DNA of 64,000 nucleotides from Bacteroidota bacterium (GTDB lineage Bacteria; Bacteroidota; Bacteroidia; UKL13-3): NCBI GenBank assembly GCA_027482225.1, contig JAIXWD010000016.1, positions 1 to 64,000 of the forward strand, read 5' to 3'. Shown piece by piece: positions 25,506 to 34,288 of this stretch (position 1 is its first letter; each line of letters starts with the position of its first letter). The notes under the pieces were generated by a model. It saw only the letters and a program-made list of their open reading frames with translations, ran no database searches and was not told where the DNA came from. The position numbers and the translations under genes were made by a program.

Positions 25506-26117
25506 TTATTTAGCTCTTAATTCATCGAATACTTTAGCTGCATTAAACTTTTTAGCTTTTTTGCCTTTGCGTATAATTTTTACTTTTACAATATAGTCGC
25601 CTTGTTGCACGGCATCTACTACATCTTGACCTGTTACTACAAAACCAAATATGGTATGTCGGTTATCTAACCATGGTGTAGCTACGTGTGTAATAAAAAA
25701 TTGGCTTCCGTTTGTTCCAGCACCTGCATTGGCCATAGCTAAAATGCCGGGTCCTGTAAATCGGTATTGTGGCACAAATTCATCTTTAAAGCTGTAACCT
25801 GGTCCGCCTTGTCCGTTACCCAATGGGTCACCGCCTTGTATCATAAACTTGGCAATTACACGGTGAAACTTCAAGCTATCAAAATAATGAACGCCATCTG
25901 CTTTTGCGGTATTTTTAATTTTACCTTCTGCAAGGCCAACAAAGTTGGCAACAGTCATTGGTATACTATCCATGGCCAAACGCAATAAGATAGTACCACG
26001 TGTTGTTTGCATTTCGGCATACAACCCATTTGTCAATTTTGGTTTCTTTGATTTTTTTGCTTCGGCTACGCTTACTGCAGTAACCAATACTAAAAGGGTA
26101 ACTAATAATTTTTTCAT
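25506..26117 (-). CDS. Periplasmic cyclophilin-type peptidylprolyl isomerase
   Basis: 203 aa. Signal peptide at 1-20 (ending VAEA), then a short basic linker and a cyclophilin domain: YFDSLKFHRVIAKFMIQGGDP with the catalytic Arg in FHRV, the core YSFKDEF, GILAMANAGAGTNGSQFFIT, and WLDNRHTIFGFV. It speeds proline isomerisation in exported proteins. The final 30 residues are rich in Lys (KIIRKGKKAKKFNAAKVF), an ending seen in other Bacteroidota members. It is 15 nt downstream of ychF and is probably the last gene of glmM-ychF-PPIase. Confidence 0.92.
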   Translation of the reverse strand: MKKLLVTLLVLVTAVSVAEAKKSKKPKLTNGLYAEMQTTRGTILLRLAMDSIPMTVANFVGLAEGKIKNTAKADGVHYFDSLKFHRVIAKFMIQGGDPLGNGQGGPGYSFKDEFVPQYRFTGPGILAMANAGAGTNGSQFFITHVATPWLDNRHTIFGFVVTGQDVVDAVQQGDYIVKVKIIRKGKKAKKFNAAKVFDELRAK

Positions 26118-26132
26118 AAAAAAGTAGTGTTA

Positions 26133-27230
26133 TTAAACGTTAAATCTAAAGTGCATTACATCACCATCTGCTACGGTGTATTCTTTCCCTTCAACACGCA
26201 TTTTACCAGCTTCTTTAACTGCTGCTTCCGATTTGTATGAAATAAAATCGTTATATGCTATTACCTCAGCCCTAATAAAACCTTTTTCAAAATCAGTATG
26301 AATTACACCTGCTGCTTGTGGTGCTTTAAAGCCATTGGTAATGGTCCATGCTCTTACTTCTTGCACACCTGCAGTAAAGTATGTAATTAAATTAAGCAAC
26401 TTGTATGCTTCTTTAATCAACTTGGTTACTCCAGATTCTGTTAAACCCATGTCGGCTAAAAAGGCTTGTCGGTCTTCAAAACTTTCCAATCCTGCTATAT
26501 CAGATTCTATAGCCGCGCTAATCATAATCATACCTGCGCCTTCTTTTGCAGCAGCTTCTTTTACCAAGTCAACATATTTATTTCCATTTATTACTGATGC
26601 TTCATCAACGTTACAAACGTATAATACAGGCTTTGCGGTTAATAAATAAATGTCTTCTACAAACTTAGCTTCATCTTCAGTAACAGGGCAATTTCTTGCC
26701 GATTGACCCGACTCTAAATGGTTTTTATATTTTAATAAAGCGGCTTCTGCTTTGGCTGCATCTTTATCGCCTGTTTTGGCAGCACGACTGATGCGTTGTA
26801 ATTTTTTATCAATACTGTCTAAATCTTTTAACTGTAATTCCGTATCAATAATTTCTTTGTCGCGTATTGGGTTTACACTACCATCAACGTGAATTATGTT
26901 ATCGTTATCAAAACAACGCAACACATGTAAAACAGCATCTGTTTCACGAATATTAGCCAAAAACATATTACCCAAACCTTCACCTTTACTGGCACCCTTA
27001 ACCAATCCAGCAATATCAACTATTTCTATGGTGGTAGGAACAATACGTTGCGGGTTTATCAATATTGCTAACTCATTCATGCGCTCATCCGGAACGGTAA
27101 TGGTTCCAACATTGGGTTCTATAGTACAAAACGGAAAGTTAGCCGCTTGTGCCTTAGCGTTACTTAAACAGTTAAATAAAGTAGATTTACCTACGTTGGG
27201 TAATCCTACAATTCCACATTTTAATGCCAT
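26133..27230 (-). CDS. ychF: Redox-regulated ATPase YchF
   Basis: 365 aa. YchF is an Obg-family P-loop protein that prefers ATP and binds ribosomes. Motifs: GLPNVGKSTLFN (G1), FPFCTIEPNVGTI, DIAGLVKGASKGEGLGNMFL (G3), the G4-position YVCNVDEAS in place of NKxD, and the C-terminal TGS-like domain with AWTITNGFKAPQAAGVIHTDFEKGFIRAEV. All key elements are intact. The length matches the universal 363-aa form. It is between glmM (52 nt upstream) and the cyclophilin gene. Confidence 0.95.
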   Translation of the reverse strand: MALKCGIVGLPNVGKSTLFNCLSNAKAQAANFPFCTIEPNVGTITVPDERMNELAILINPQRIVPTTIEIVDIAGLVKGASKGEGLGNMFLANIRETDAVLHVLRCFDNDNIIHVDGSVNPIRDKEIIDTELQLKDLDSIDKKLQRISRAAKTGDKDAAKAEAALLKYKNHLESGQSARNCPVTEDEAKFVEDIYLLTAKPVLYVCNVDEASVINGNKYVDLVKEAAAKEGAGMIMISAAIESDIAGLESFEDRQAFLADMGLTESGVTKLIKEAYKLLNLITYFTAGVQEVRAWTITNGFKAPQAAGVIHTDFEKGFIRAEVIAYNDFISYKSEAAVKEAGKMRVEGKEYTVADGDVMHFRFNV

Positions 27231-27282
27231 GCTATTTTTAGTTTATGCGTTGTGGTTTTTAACCACAATATTTTATTTATTC

Positions 27283-28695
27283 TTACTTAATAAATTGTTT
27301 CATATCCATAATCAGCTTTTCGGCTAGGTGGTTTGCAGTTGCTTCACTTTGGCTTTCGGCATAAATTCGGATAATAGGTTCGGTGTTTGATTTGCGAAGG
27401 TGCACCCACTCTTTATCAAACTCAATTTTTACCCCATCAACTGTATTAATAGGTTGCTTGCTATATTTGTCTTGTATTTTTTGCATCAACCCATCTAAGT
27501 TAATATCTGGGGTTAATTCAATTTTCTTTTTGGCTATAAAATAATCAGGATAACTATTACGTAAAATACTGCATAGTTTGTTTGATTTGGCCAAATGAGT
27601 TAAGAATAATGCTATTCCTACCATTGCATCACGACCATAATGACTTTCAGGATATATGATACCACCATTACCTTCGCCACCAATTACAGCTTGTGTGTCT
27701 TTCATCATTTGAACCACATTTACTTCTCCAACTGCACTAGCACTATAGCTCCCTTTTTGTTTTTCGGTTACATCGCGTAATGCACGTGTTGATGATAAGT
27801 TAGATACACTGTTACGTTTATGGCCTAATCTTTCTAATGTTTCGTTGCTTACATTTTTAAGCACATAATCAGCAACAGCAACTAATGTATATTCTTCGCC
27901 AAACATACTGCCATCTTCGTTTACCAATGCCAAACGATCTACATCTGGATCAACCACAATACCTAAATCTGCCTTCGAACGAACCACTTGGTTTGATATT
28001 TCATGTAAGTTCTCTGGCAATGGCTCTGGGTTATGCGGAAACTTTCCGTCAGGAGTGCAGTATATTTCTAAAATATCATTAACACCCAATGCCTTGAGCA
28101 ACATCGGAACTGCAATACCACCAATAGAGTTTACTGCATCAACTACTATTTTAAAGTTTTTAGCTTTAATAGCTTCTACGTCAACCAACTCTAAAGCAAG
28201 AATTTTATCAATGTGTTTTTTAATGGCGTTGCGTCTTTCAGTTACAGTACCTAATTTATCAACTGGAGCAAAATCAAACTCAGCCTTATCGCCTAAAGCA
28301 AGCACTTGTTTGCCTACTTCATCACTAATAAATTCACCTTTTTCGTTTAACAACTTAAGTGCATTCCATTGTTTGGGGTTATGACTAGCAGTTAAAATAA
28401 TACCACCATCGGCATGTTCTTCAGTAACCATTAACTCAACGGTTGGTGTGGTGCTTAATCCAAGGTCAATTACATCAATGCCTAAGCTAATTAATGTTCC
28501 AGTAACCAAACGGTTTACCATATCGCCACTAATACGGGCGTCTCTACCTACCACAATGCGGCAAGTTTCTTTGTCTTTTTTAATAATGCTTCCAAAGGCT
28601 GCGGTGTATTTTACCACATCAATAGGGGTAAGGGCATCGCCCGTTTTACCGCCAATTGTACCTCTAATGCCTGAAATTGATTTAATTAAAGTCAC
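27283..28695 (-). CDS. glmM: Phosphoglucosamine mutase (alpha-D-phosphohexomutase family)
   Basis: 470 aa. GlmM converts glucosamine 6-phosphate to glucosamine 1-phosphate for UDP-GlcNAc and cell-wall synthesis. Family motifs are in order: SGIRGTIGG, VGRDARISG, the phosphoserine loop in ILTASHNPKQWNALK near residue 103, the metal loop DPDVDRLALV near 250, GEGNGGIIYP near 337 and the phosphate loop RKSNTEPIIRIYAES near the C-terminus. Phosphomannomutase or phosphoglucomutase activity cannot be excluded by sequence. The start is GTG at 28695, with a good promoter just upstream. It is the head gene of a three-gene operon. Confidence 0.88.
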   Translation of the reverse strand: MTLIKSISGIRGTIGGKTGDALTPIDVVKYTAAFGSIIKKDKETCRIVVGRDARISGDMVNRLVTGTLISLGIDVIDLGLSTTPTVELMVTEEHADGGIILTASHNPKQWNALKLLNEKGEFISDEVGKQVLALGDKAEFDFAPVDKLGTVTERRNAIKKHIDKILALELVDVEAIKAKNFKIVVDAVNSIGGIAVPMLLKALGVNDILEIYCTPDGKFPHNPEPLPENLHEISNQVVRSKADLGIVVDPDVDRLALVNEDGSMFGEEYTLVAVADYVLKNVSNETLERLGHKRNSVSNLSSTRALRDVTEKQKGSYSASAVGEVNVVQMMKDTQAVIGGEGNGGIIYPESHYGRDAMVGIALFLTHLAKSNKLCSILRNSYPDYFIAKKKIELTPDINLDGLMQKIQDKYSKQPINTVDGVKIEFDKEWVHLRKSNTEPIIRIYAESQSEATANHLAEKLIMDMKQFIK

Positions 28696-28717
28696 GTTAC
28701 ACTGTTTTTAGGGACGG

Positions 28718-28748
28718 CAAAAATATCATTTGAAAGCTTGTTTACCAA
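28718..28748 (-). promoter_or_regulatory. Promoter of glmM operon
   Basis: On the minus strand TATTTTTG (28718-28725) matches TAnnTTTG and a TTG (28746-28748) lies 20 nt upstream, the spacing of the Bacteroidota -33/-7 promoter. The expected leader is under 20 nt. Confidence 0.65.
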
Positions 28749-28940
28749 GTTTGATTTGTAATCTGTTGATAACGTTGCTGCTTTATGTAAAAATTACTTT
28801 ATTATCTTAAATAGATTTTAAAACAGAGCTAAAAATAGCTTCATAAGTAAAATATTTAACTGCTGTTTGTTCTTATTTTGTTAACCTTTTGATGATGTGC
28901 TTTCGGTATTAGGCATAAAAAAACTAAACTTGCCAAATCA

Positions 28941-29681
28941 ATGCAAGTTAATAAAGAATGGTTTAGCGAGTGGTTCGACTCGCCCTATTATCACATTTTA
29001 TACAAAAACCGCGATGAGCGTGAAGCAGAGTTTTTTTTAAGAAACTTAGTAAATCTTTTGTCGCTTGTGCACGAGCAAAAATTAATTGATTTGGCTTGTG
29101 GCAAAGGTCGCCATAGTATTTATTTAAATAGTTTGGGGTTTAATGTGATGGGCGTAGATTTAGCCGCTCAGAGTATTGTTGCCGCAAAAGTTTCTGAAAA
29201 CAGCAGGTTGCATTTTGAAGTACAAGATTTAAGGCATTTACCATATCAAGGTATTTTTGATGTAGCTTTAAACTTATTTACTAGTTTTGGTTATTTTGAT
29301 TGTGATGATACCAATCAAAATGTAATGCGCCAAATAAACCAAATACTTAAACCTAATGGCCTTTTGGTTATTGATTTTATGAATGTAGATTGTGTATTGG
29401 ATAGCTTAGTTCCTTACGAGCAAAAGGTAATAGATGATATACAATTTAATATTTACAAAGAAGTTAAAAATGGTATTTTGCTGAAGCGAATTGAATTTAG
29501 TCACAATGGTAAAACTTATAGCTTTATTGAAGAGGTACAAGTATTAAGATTAGCTGATTTTGAAAGGTTATTTGATATTGCGGGGTTTGATAAAGTAGCT
29601 GTATATGGCAATTACAATTTAGATGAGTTTGATGTAAAAGATGCCGATAGATTAATAATAGTTGGACGCAAGCATGTTTGA
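28941..29681 (+). CDS. SAM-dependent class I methyltransferase
   Basis: 246 aa, soluble. Motif I is LIDLACGKGRHSIYLNSLGFNV (about 52-73), followed by GVDLAAQSI, FEVQDLRHLPYQGIFDVALNLFTSFGYFD and LKPNGLLVIDFMNVD. This is the typical small Rossmann methyltransferase, and the FTSFGYF motif resembles the group annotated as type 11/25 methyltransferases. Substrate unknown. The gene leads an operon: its last 8 nt overlap the PAP2 gene, whose stop overlaps the ZIP transporter start. Confidence 0.88.
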   Translation: MQVNKEWFSEWFDSPYYHILYKNRDEREAEFFLRNLVNLLSLVHEQKLIDLACGKGRHSIYLNSLGFNVMGVDLAAQSIVAAKVSENSRLHFEVQDLRHLPYQGIFDVALNLFTSFGYFDCDDTNQNVMRQINQILKPNGLLVIDFMNVDCVLDSLVPYEQKVIDDIQFNIYKEVKNGILLKRIEFSHNGKTYSFIEEVQVLRLADFERLFDIAGFDKVAVYGNYNLDEFDVKDADRLIIVGRKHV

Positions 29682-30240
29682 TTTACTTAAACAAATAGAT
29701 TCGGAATGGTTTTTAGCCATAAATAATGGTTGGCAAAATCCTTTTATGGATTGGCTATGTCCTTGGTTGCGCCAACCTAAAACATGGATTCCATTGTATT
29801 TTTTAGCACTTTGGTTTGCCTGGAAAATATATGGTAATCAAGCGTTATGGATTGCAGTAGGTGCGGGTTTATTAGTGTTGATATCGGATCAATTTAGCGC
29901 CAATTTAATTAAAAACACATTTGAGCGTTTACGGCCTTGTAACGACCCAATTTTTAAAAATAAAGTACATTTACTTACCTACTGTGGAGGAGGTTATAGT
30001 TTTATAAGTGCACATGCTACCAATCATTTTGCAGTAGCGGTTTATTTCAGCATGTTATTTAAGTTGCGCTTGCCACGTATGTTACCATATGCACTAATTT
30101 GGGCAGCAAGTATTGCTTTATCGCAAGTTTATGTTGGTGTACATTATCCTTTTGATGTAATTTGTGGAGCTATAACCGGATGTGTGTTTGGTTATTTTGC
30201 TTCGGTATTGATTAGTAAAAAAATAGATTCAAATAAATGA
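29674..30240 (+). CDS. PAP2 family phosphatase (membrane)
   Basis: 188 aa from the ATG at 29674. Five hydrophobic segments. The three PAP2 motifs are KNTFERLRPC (about 90-99), YSFISAHATNHFAVAVYF with the catalytic His (PSGH replaced by SAHA), and SQVYVGVHYPFDVICGAITG. Such enzymes dephosphorylate lipid pyrophosphates or phosphatidate in the membrane, for example undecaprenyl pyrophosphate. It overlaps the methyltransferase by 8 nt and the ZIP gene by 4 nt (ATGA), so translation is probably coupled. Confidence 0.88.
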   Translation: MFDLLKQIDSEWFLAINNGWQNPFMDWLCPWLRQPKTWIPLYFLALWFAWKIYGNQALWIAVGAGLLVLISDQFSANLIKNTFERLRPCNDPIFKNKVHLLTYCGGGYSFISAHATNHFAVAVYFSMLFKLRLPRMLPYALIWAASIALSQVYVGVHYPFDVICGAITGCVFGYFASVLISKKIDSNK

Positions 30241-30959
30241 GTTGGTGGTTTTATATATTGTTAATTATTTTTCCTTTAGCAGGAGGTATTATTGCCTATT
30301 TTGCAAACCTTAGTAATAAACTTAACATAAAAGTTGTACTTGCTTTCGCAGGTGCTTATTTACTTTCTGTGGTGTTATTTCATTTAATACCTCACATTTA
30401 TGCTGAGGCAAATGTGCTTTCTGGCATATTGTTGTTAGCGGGTTTTTTCTTTCAGGTATTTTTAGAGAAGTTTTCGCGTGGGGTTGAGCATGGACATTTA
30501 CATTTACACCAGCATGGTAAACCCAACAAAATTATACCTTACGAAATTCTTATTAGTTTAAGTTTACATAGTTTTATGGAAGGCATGCCTTTGGGCAGTG
30601 GTTTGTTAGAAAATAGCAAGAGCGAATTGTCTTTTTTGTTTGGCATTGTTAGTCATGAAATGCCAGCTGCTTTTGCTATGGTAAGTATTTTAAAAGCAAG
30701 CCATGTTAAGCCAAAATTATTAAAATGGTTTATTGTAATTTATGCCAGTATGAGTGCCATGGGAGCGGGTATAAGTTCATTACTTAAAAACAGTGTTGAT
30801 CCGCATTTGTTCGAGTATTTAATGGCCTTTGTGGTAGGTACATTTTTACATATTGCTACCACCATTTTATTCGAGAACAGCGAAGAACACCGATTTAGTA
30901 GAAACAAAGTAATGGCCATTATTGGTGGAGTGTGCTTGGCCGCTTTGGTTAGTTTATAA
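30237..30959 (+). CDS. ZIP family metal transporter
   Basis: 240 aa with about eight hydrophobic segments. A His-rich cytoplasmic loop (HGHLHLHQHGKP near 82-93) and two metal-binding helices, LSLHSFMEGMPLGSG and GIVSHEMPAAFAMVSIL, identify a ZIP importer for zinc or another divalent metal. The start codon overlaps the stop of the PAP2 gene as ATGA. It is the last gene of the operon and is followed by a strong terminator. Confidence 0.88.
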   Translation: MSWWFYILLIIFPLAGGIIAYFANLSNKLNIKVVLAFAGAYLLSVVLFHLIPHIYAEANVLSGILLLAGFFFQVFLEKFSRGVEHGHLHLHQHGKPNKIIPYEILISLSLHSFMEGMPLGSGLLENSKSELSFLFGIVSHEMPAAFAMVSILKASHVKPKLLKWFIVIYASMSAMGAGISSLLKNSVDPHLFEYLMAFVVGTFLHIATTILFENSEEHRFSRNKVMAIIGGVCLAALVSL

Positions 30960-30991
30960 ACATAACTTATATTTTAAAATTGATTAAATAA

Positions 30992-31019
30992 AAAACGCAA
31001 CCTTTTGGGTTGCGTTTTA
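30992..31019. terminator. Terminator between ZIP and YceI genes
   Basis: AAAACGCAACC (30992-31002) and GGTTGCGTTTT (31008-31018) are exact inverted repeats with a 5-nt loop. It serves the plus-strand ZIP gene and, from the other side, the minus-strand YceI gene group. Confidence 0.9.
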
Positions 31020-31035
31020 GTATTTTACTTTGGTG

Positions 31036-31581
31036 TTATTTTTTTGGTATTAAGGTAGTGTCTACATGCACATCAATTACCTCAGCAATTTTTGCAACAA
31101 CCAATTTGGGTATATCAATATTATGATCCGCTAATTTTACTTTAAAATAACTAATTAATTGTATGCTTTGATCTTTTACCACAACTTTACCGTTAAAGGT
31201 TCTTAGTTGTTCAACCCCATGTATATTAAGTTTGCCCGTAACGGTAACATCATAGCTTCCCTCTTTGGTATAATCAATGGTTTCGTTAATTTTTCCAGAG
31301 AAAATACTGTTTGGATATTTTTCACTTTCCATGTATTTCTCATTAAAATGTTCTTCCATTAGCTTGTTAGGGAATTTAAATGAGGTGTTTTGAGCCTGAA
31401 AAACTACTTCATTGTTATTGGTATTAAGCAACACCACAGTACTATTACTTTTTGCATCAATATCCTCAACTGGAGTTTTGCTAAAGAAACTAATTTTACC
31501 GCTTGCTGTGCGATATATTTGTGCTGACGCGCTGATACTTAATCCAATTAAAGCAAACAACATGATGATTGTATTTTTCAT
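31036..31581 (-). CDS. YceI family periplasmic protein
   Basis: 181 aa. Signal peptide 1-20 (ending ASAQ). The rest matches YceI-like lipocalin-type proteins: YRTASGKISFFSKTPVEDIDAKS, a central MEEHFNEKYMESEKYPNSIFSGKI, and GKLNIHGVEQLRTFNGKVVV. YceI proteins bind isoprenoid-type lipids (such as polyprenols or quinone precursors) in the periplasm. It lies 32 nt downstream of the DUF5777 gene on the same strand and is the last of a four-gene set with two heme proteins, which makes a link to electron-transfer lipids attractive but unproven. Confidence 0.85.
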   Translation of the reverse strand: MKNTIIMLFALIGLSISASAQIYRTASGKISFFSKTPVEDIDAKSNSTVVLLNTNNNEVVFQAQNTSFKFPNKLMEEHFNEKYMESEKYPNSIFSGKINETIDYTKEGSYDVTVTGKLNIHGVEQLRTFNGKVVVKDQSIQLISYFKVKLADHNIDIPKLVVAKIAEVIDVHVDTTLIPKK

Positions 31582-31613
31582 TGTGTAATTATTAATTAAT
31601 GTAAAATTTAATT

Positions 31614-32528
31614 TTATTGTCCTTCTTTTTCCAAACTAAACACCCGCGAAAGGTTAAATCCGAAACGAAGTGAATTGAGCGTAAGTTTATTAGTATTTTG
31701 TGATATAAATTGTTGTTCAATCAATCCTGCTCCATTGGTAAAGTGTAATTGAAATACATGTCCTCCAGTTTCAATATCTAAGCCAAAAGCAATAGCATCA
31801 TAAAAAAGAGTTCCATCTAATTTTTTCTCGTTACGTGCATTTAAACGGGGTATGTATTCAAAATTAAAACGTGCACTTCTTGATATTTTTATAGAAGCAC
31901 CCAATCCTAGTGCATAAATATCATGTGATTGCGATTTATTCTCTACTAAATTTTGATGAACCATGCTTGGTGAAATGGCTACCGAAACATAATCGTTAAA
32001 CTTACGTGTGATGATAAGTTGGTTTACAAATGATAACCTAGAGGTGAAAAAATTGTTACGTGTTTTATCACTAAATTCTAATGTATTAATTCCTATGTTA
32101 CCAAAGTAATTTACACTTACTGGCATGCTTTTTTTCCCGCGTGTTTGTTGCAGTATTTTATACTTGGCCATTAAGTCGTAGGTTTTACCTATATTACTTC
32201 TGCCAAGGCCTATCATTAGTTTATCTGTAACGCCATATTCAAAACCCAAACGCATTACTGCTCCATCAATGCCAAACATGTTGTAAAACCCATATACATT
32301 TTCTTTATCAATTTGCATCGGTTGAAAACGATGTTGAATGCGAAAGTCTAAATGTTTAGCTTTCATCTGCTCGTTGGTATGCAAATTTACCAATCGTGTT
32401 GATTTAAATGTTGCAAATACTGGTGTTGGTTTTGATGGCGCTTCTTCCTCCATCATTTTTAATAAGTCGTTTTGAGCAAACAAATTGTTAGCAAATAACA
32501 AGGTTAATATAATTGGAATTTTTTTCAT
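31614..32528 (-). CDS. DUF5777 family outer-membrane beta-barrel protein
   Basis: 304 aa with a signal peptide (ending LFAQ, 1-19). After an acidic stretch (MMEEEAPSKP) comes the family pattern FKSTRLVNLHTNEQMKAKHLDFRIQHRF, with FGIDGAVMRLGFEYGVTDKLMIG further on, typical of the DUF5777 barrel family of Bacteroidota, whose members are often next to cytochrome and YceI genes. Alternating hydrophobic strands run to a C-terminal aromatic end. Function unknown; the setting suggests a pore or scaffold for an outer-membrane electron or substrate path. Start of the upstream cytochrome end is 5 nt away. Confidence 0.8.
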   Translation of the reverse strand: MKKIPIILTLLFANNLFAQNDLLKMMEEEAPSKPTPVFATFKSTRLVNLHTNEQMKAKHLDFRIQHRFQPMQIDKENVYGFYNMFGIDGAVMRLGFEYGVTDKLMIGLGRSNIGKTYDLMAKYKILQQTRGKKSMPVSVNYFGNIGINTLEFSDKTRNNFFTSRLSFVNQLIITRKFNDYVSVAISPSMVHQNLVENKSQSHDIYALGLGASIKISRSARFNFEYIPRLNARNEKKLDGTLFYDAIAFGLDIETGGHVFQLHFTNGAGLIEQQFISQNTNKLTLNSLRFGFNLSRVFSLEKEGQ

Positions 32529-32533
32529 GAATA

Positions 32534-32896
32534 TTAATTGTTAGGAGCTCCAGCTGCTATCCATGTAGCCAATTTATTTCTATTGGTTAAATTCATTAAA
32601 CCACCTGTAGGCATAGGAGATGGGCTGCCATCAATGGCACGGGCTTTAACACGAGCTTTATTTGCAAATACACTCGCATAGGCTGTTAAATTTGGCGAGA
32701 TACCTCCTGCTTTATGGCAGTTGTTGCAATTAGCTGCTAACATCGGAGCAATGGTCTTGCTGTAGGTTACATTTACAGTGTCTGTATTTCCGCTAAAGCT
32801 ATTTGGATATAACTCTTCTTCTGTATCATAATAACAAGCACTTAAACTTAGTGTTAAAGCGGTTATTGATAAGTATAATATTTTTTTCATCACCAT
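32534..32896 (-). CDS. c-type cytochrome-like lipoprotein (single CxxCH)
   Basis: 120 aa. A lipobox SLSAC places the lipidated Cys at residue 21. A single heme-binding motif CNNCH lies at 57-61, followed by KAGGISPNLTAYASV and a SPMPTGGLMN stretch that could supply the distal Met. The pattern fits planctomycete- and Bacteroidota-type cytochromes with one heme. The ATG at 32896 overlaps the upstream stop (TAATG); a second ATG two codons later (32890) is as likely. A translational coupling to the diheme neighbour is evident either way. Confidence 0.8.
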   Translation of the reverse strand: MVMKKILYLSITALTLSLSACYYDTEEELYPNSFSGNTDTVNVTYSKTIAPMLAANCNNCHKAGGISPNLTAYASVFANKARVKARAIDGSPSPMPTGGLMNLTNRNKLATWIAAGAPNN

Positions 32897-33369
32897 TAAT
32901 TAAAAGAGATTACCTTAGTGCTAACACCATGACAACTATTACAAGCTCCATTTAAAGTTGAGCTTTGCATGGCTTTATTCATGTTTCCGTTTTTATCAAC
33001 CAAAACAGGAAACGCACCACCTTTAAAATCAACGATTTTACCGGTATAAAAGTTTCCTAATTCGTCAATTGCTAATTTATAAATTAAAGAACCTGTTCTG
33101 TTTGGCCCAGTCCATAATTCAATACTTCCTTCTTTGGCCACTCTGCCCGATTGGTAAGCAGTACCGGCTATGTTCCACCAACCACCTGCTCTAACCGCCT
33201 CAATATTGCCGCCTTTGCTGTGGCAATTCATGCAGTTTTGTCCTGAGTTGTGGCTTTCGTCATCGCCTGCTGTGCTCTCTTTTGCATTTTTCTGAATTTC
33301 ATCGTAGTGGCTGCAAGCGGTAACCATAAAACTTATTACCAAAATCGTAATAATTACACGTTTGTACAT
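32896..33369 (-). CDS. Diheme c-type cytochrome-like lipoprotein
   Basis: 157 aa. A lipobox (MVTAC, Cys 19) follows a hydrophobic N-terminus. Two heme motifs are seen: CMNCH at 46-50 and CNSCH at 143-147, almost at the end. The region between them (GGWWNIAGTAYQSGRVAKEGSIELW) looks like a small beta-domain, resembling carboxypeptidase regulatory-like or Ig folds. Electron transfer in the periplasm or at the outer membrane is likely. First gene of the cytochrome-cytochrome-DUF5777-YceI set; no clear promoter box was found in its 186-bp leader. Confidence 0.8.
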   Translation of the reverse strand: MYKRVIITILVISFMVTACSHYDEIQKNAKESTAGDDESHNSGQNCMNCHSKGGNIEAVRAGGWWNIAGTAYQSGRVAKEGSIELWTGPNRTGSLIYKLAIDELGNFYTGKIVDFKGGAFPVLVDKNGNMNKAMQSSTLNGACNSCHGVSTKVISFN

Positions 33370-33555
33370 GGTATAAATTTGTTTATTTAATAAATGTAAA
33401 GTTAATATAAATTGATTCAGATATTTTAATAAAACAATTGCTTGTTTTTCGCATCAGATAATCCAAGCCTTGTGTTATATTATTTGAATGTATACTATGA
33501 CTTTTTTAGGGATATTATTGTTGGATTTGACAAAAAATTATGGAATAACGCTAGT

Positions 33556-34284
33556 TTAAAACTCCGAAGCCTTCATAAATTCCAATAACCTGGTGTTGCC
33601 CGAACTTCTAATTAAAGATTTTTCGCCTTCCCATTCTTTTTTACCTTGGTAAATGTATATGATGTTATCGCCCATTTCGAATAAACTTTTCATATCGTGG
33701 GTATTAATAACCGTAGTGATGTTATACTCGACAGTAATTTCTTTAATCAACTCATCTATTAAGCGAGAGGTAAGAGGATCTAATCCAGAGTTAGGCTCAT
33801 CACAAAACAAATATTTTGGGTTTAGTGCAATGGCACGTGCAATACCTACACGTTTTTTCATTCCGCCACTAAGGTTGGATGGGTATAGTTTGTTTACATT
33901 ACTCAGATTTACCCTTTGCAAACAAAAGTTTACCCGATCTAAAACTTCTTCTTGTGTCATTTTGGTAAACATGCGTAGCGGAAATGCAATGTTGTCTTCA
34001 ACGCTCAACGAATCGAATAATGCTGTACCTTGAAACAGCATGCCAATTTCTTTTCTAATCAGCTTACGTTCTTCATAGCTTTTATTCACAAAATCATCTT
34101 GGCCATAAAATATTTCACCTTGGTCAACATCTAATAAGCCCACCATACATTTCATCATAACACTCTTTCCGCTTCCACTTGCACCAATAACAAAATTAGC
34201 TTTGCCTTTATAGAAGCTAGCCGAAATATCATCAAGCACTATTTTACCGTTAAAACTTTTTTTAATATTTTTTAATTGAATCAT
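33556..34284 (-). CDS. mlaF: ABC transporter ATP-binding protein, MlaF-type
   Basis: 242 aa. Walker A VIGASGSGKSVMMKC, Q-loop MLFQGTALFDSLSVEDNIAFPL, signature NLSGGMKKRVGIARA, Walker B YLFCDEPNSGLDPLTS. The FQGTALFDS pattern and the SGGMKKRV signature are those of MlaF, the ATPase of the Mla phospholipid transport system at the inner membrane. It follows the MlaE permease by 4 nt. No MlaD-type substrate-binding gene is adjacent in the window; it may be elsewhere. Confidence 0.9.
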   Translation of the reverse strand: MIQLKNIKKSFNGKIVLDDISASFYKGKANFVIGASGSGKSVMMKCMVGLLDVDQGEIFYGQDDFVNKSYEERKLIRKEIGMLFQGTALFDSLSVEDNIAFPLRMFTKMTQEEVLDRVNFCLQRVNLSNVNKLYPSNLSGGMKKRVGIARAIALNPKYLFCDEPNSGLDPLTSRLIDELIKEITVEYNITTVINTHDMKSLFEMGDNIIYIYQGKKEWEGEKSLIRSSGNTRLLEFMKASEF

Positions 34285-34288
34285 AGTT

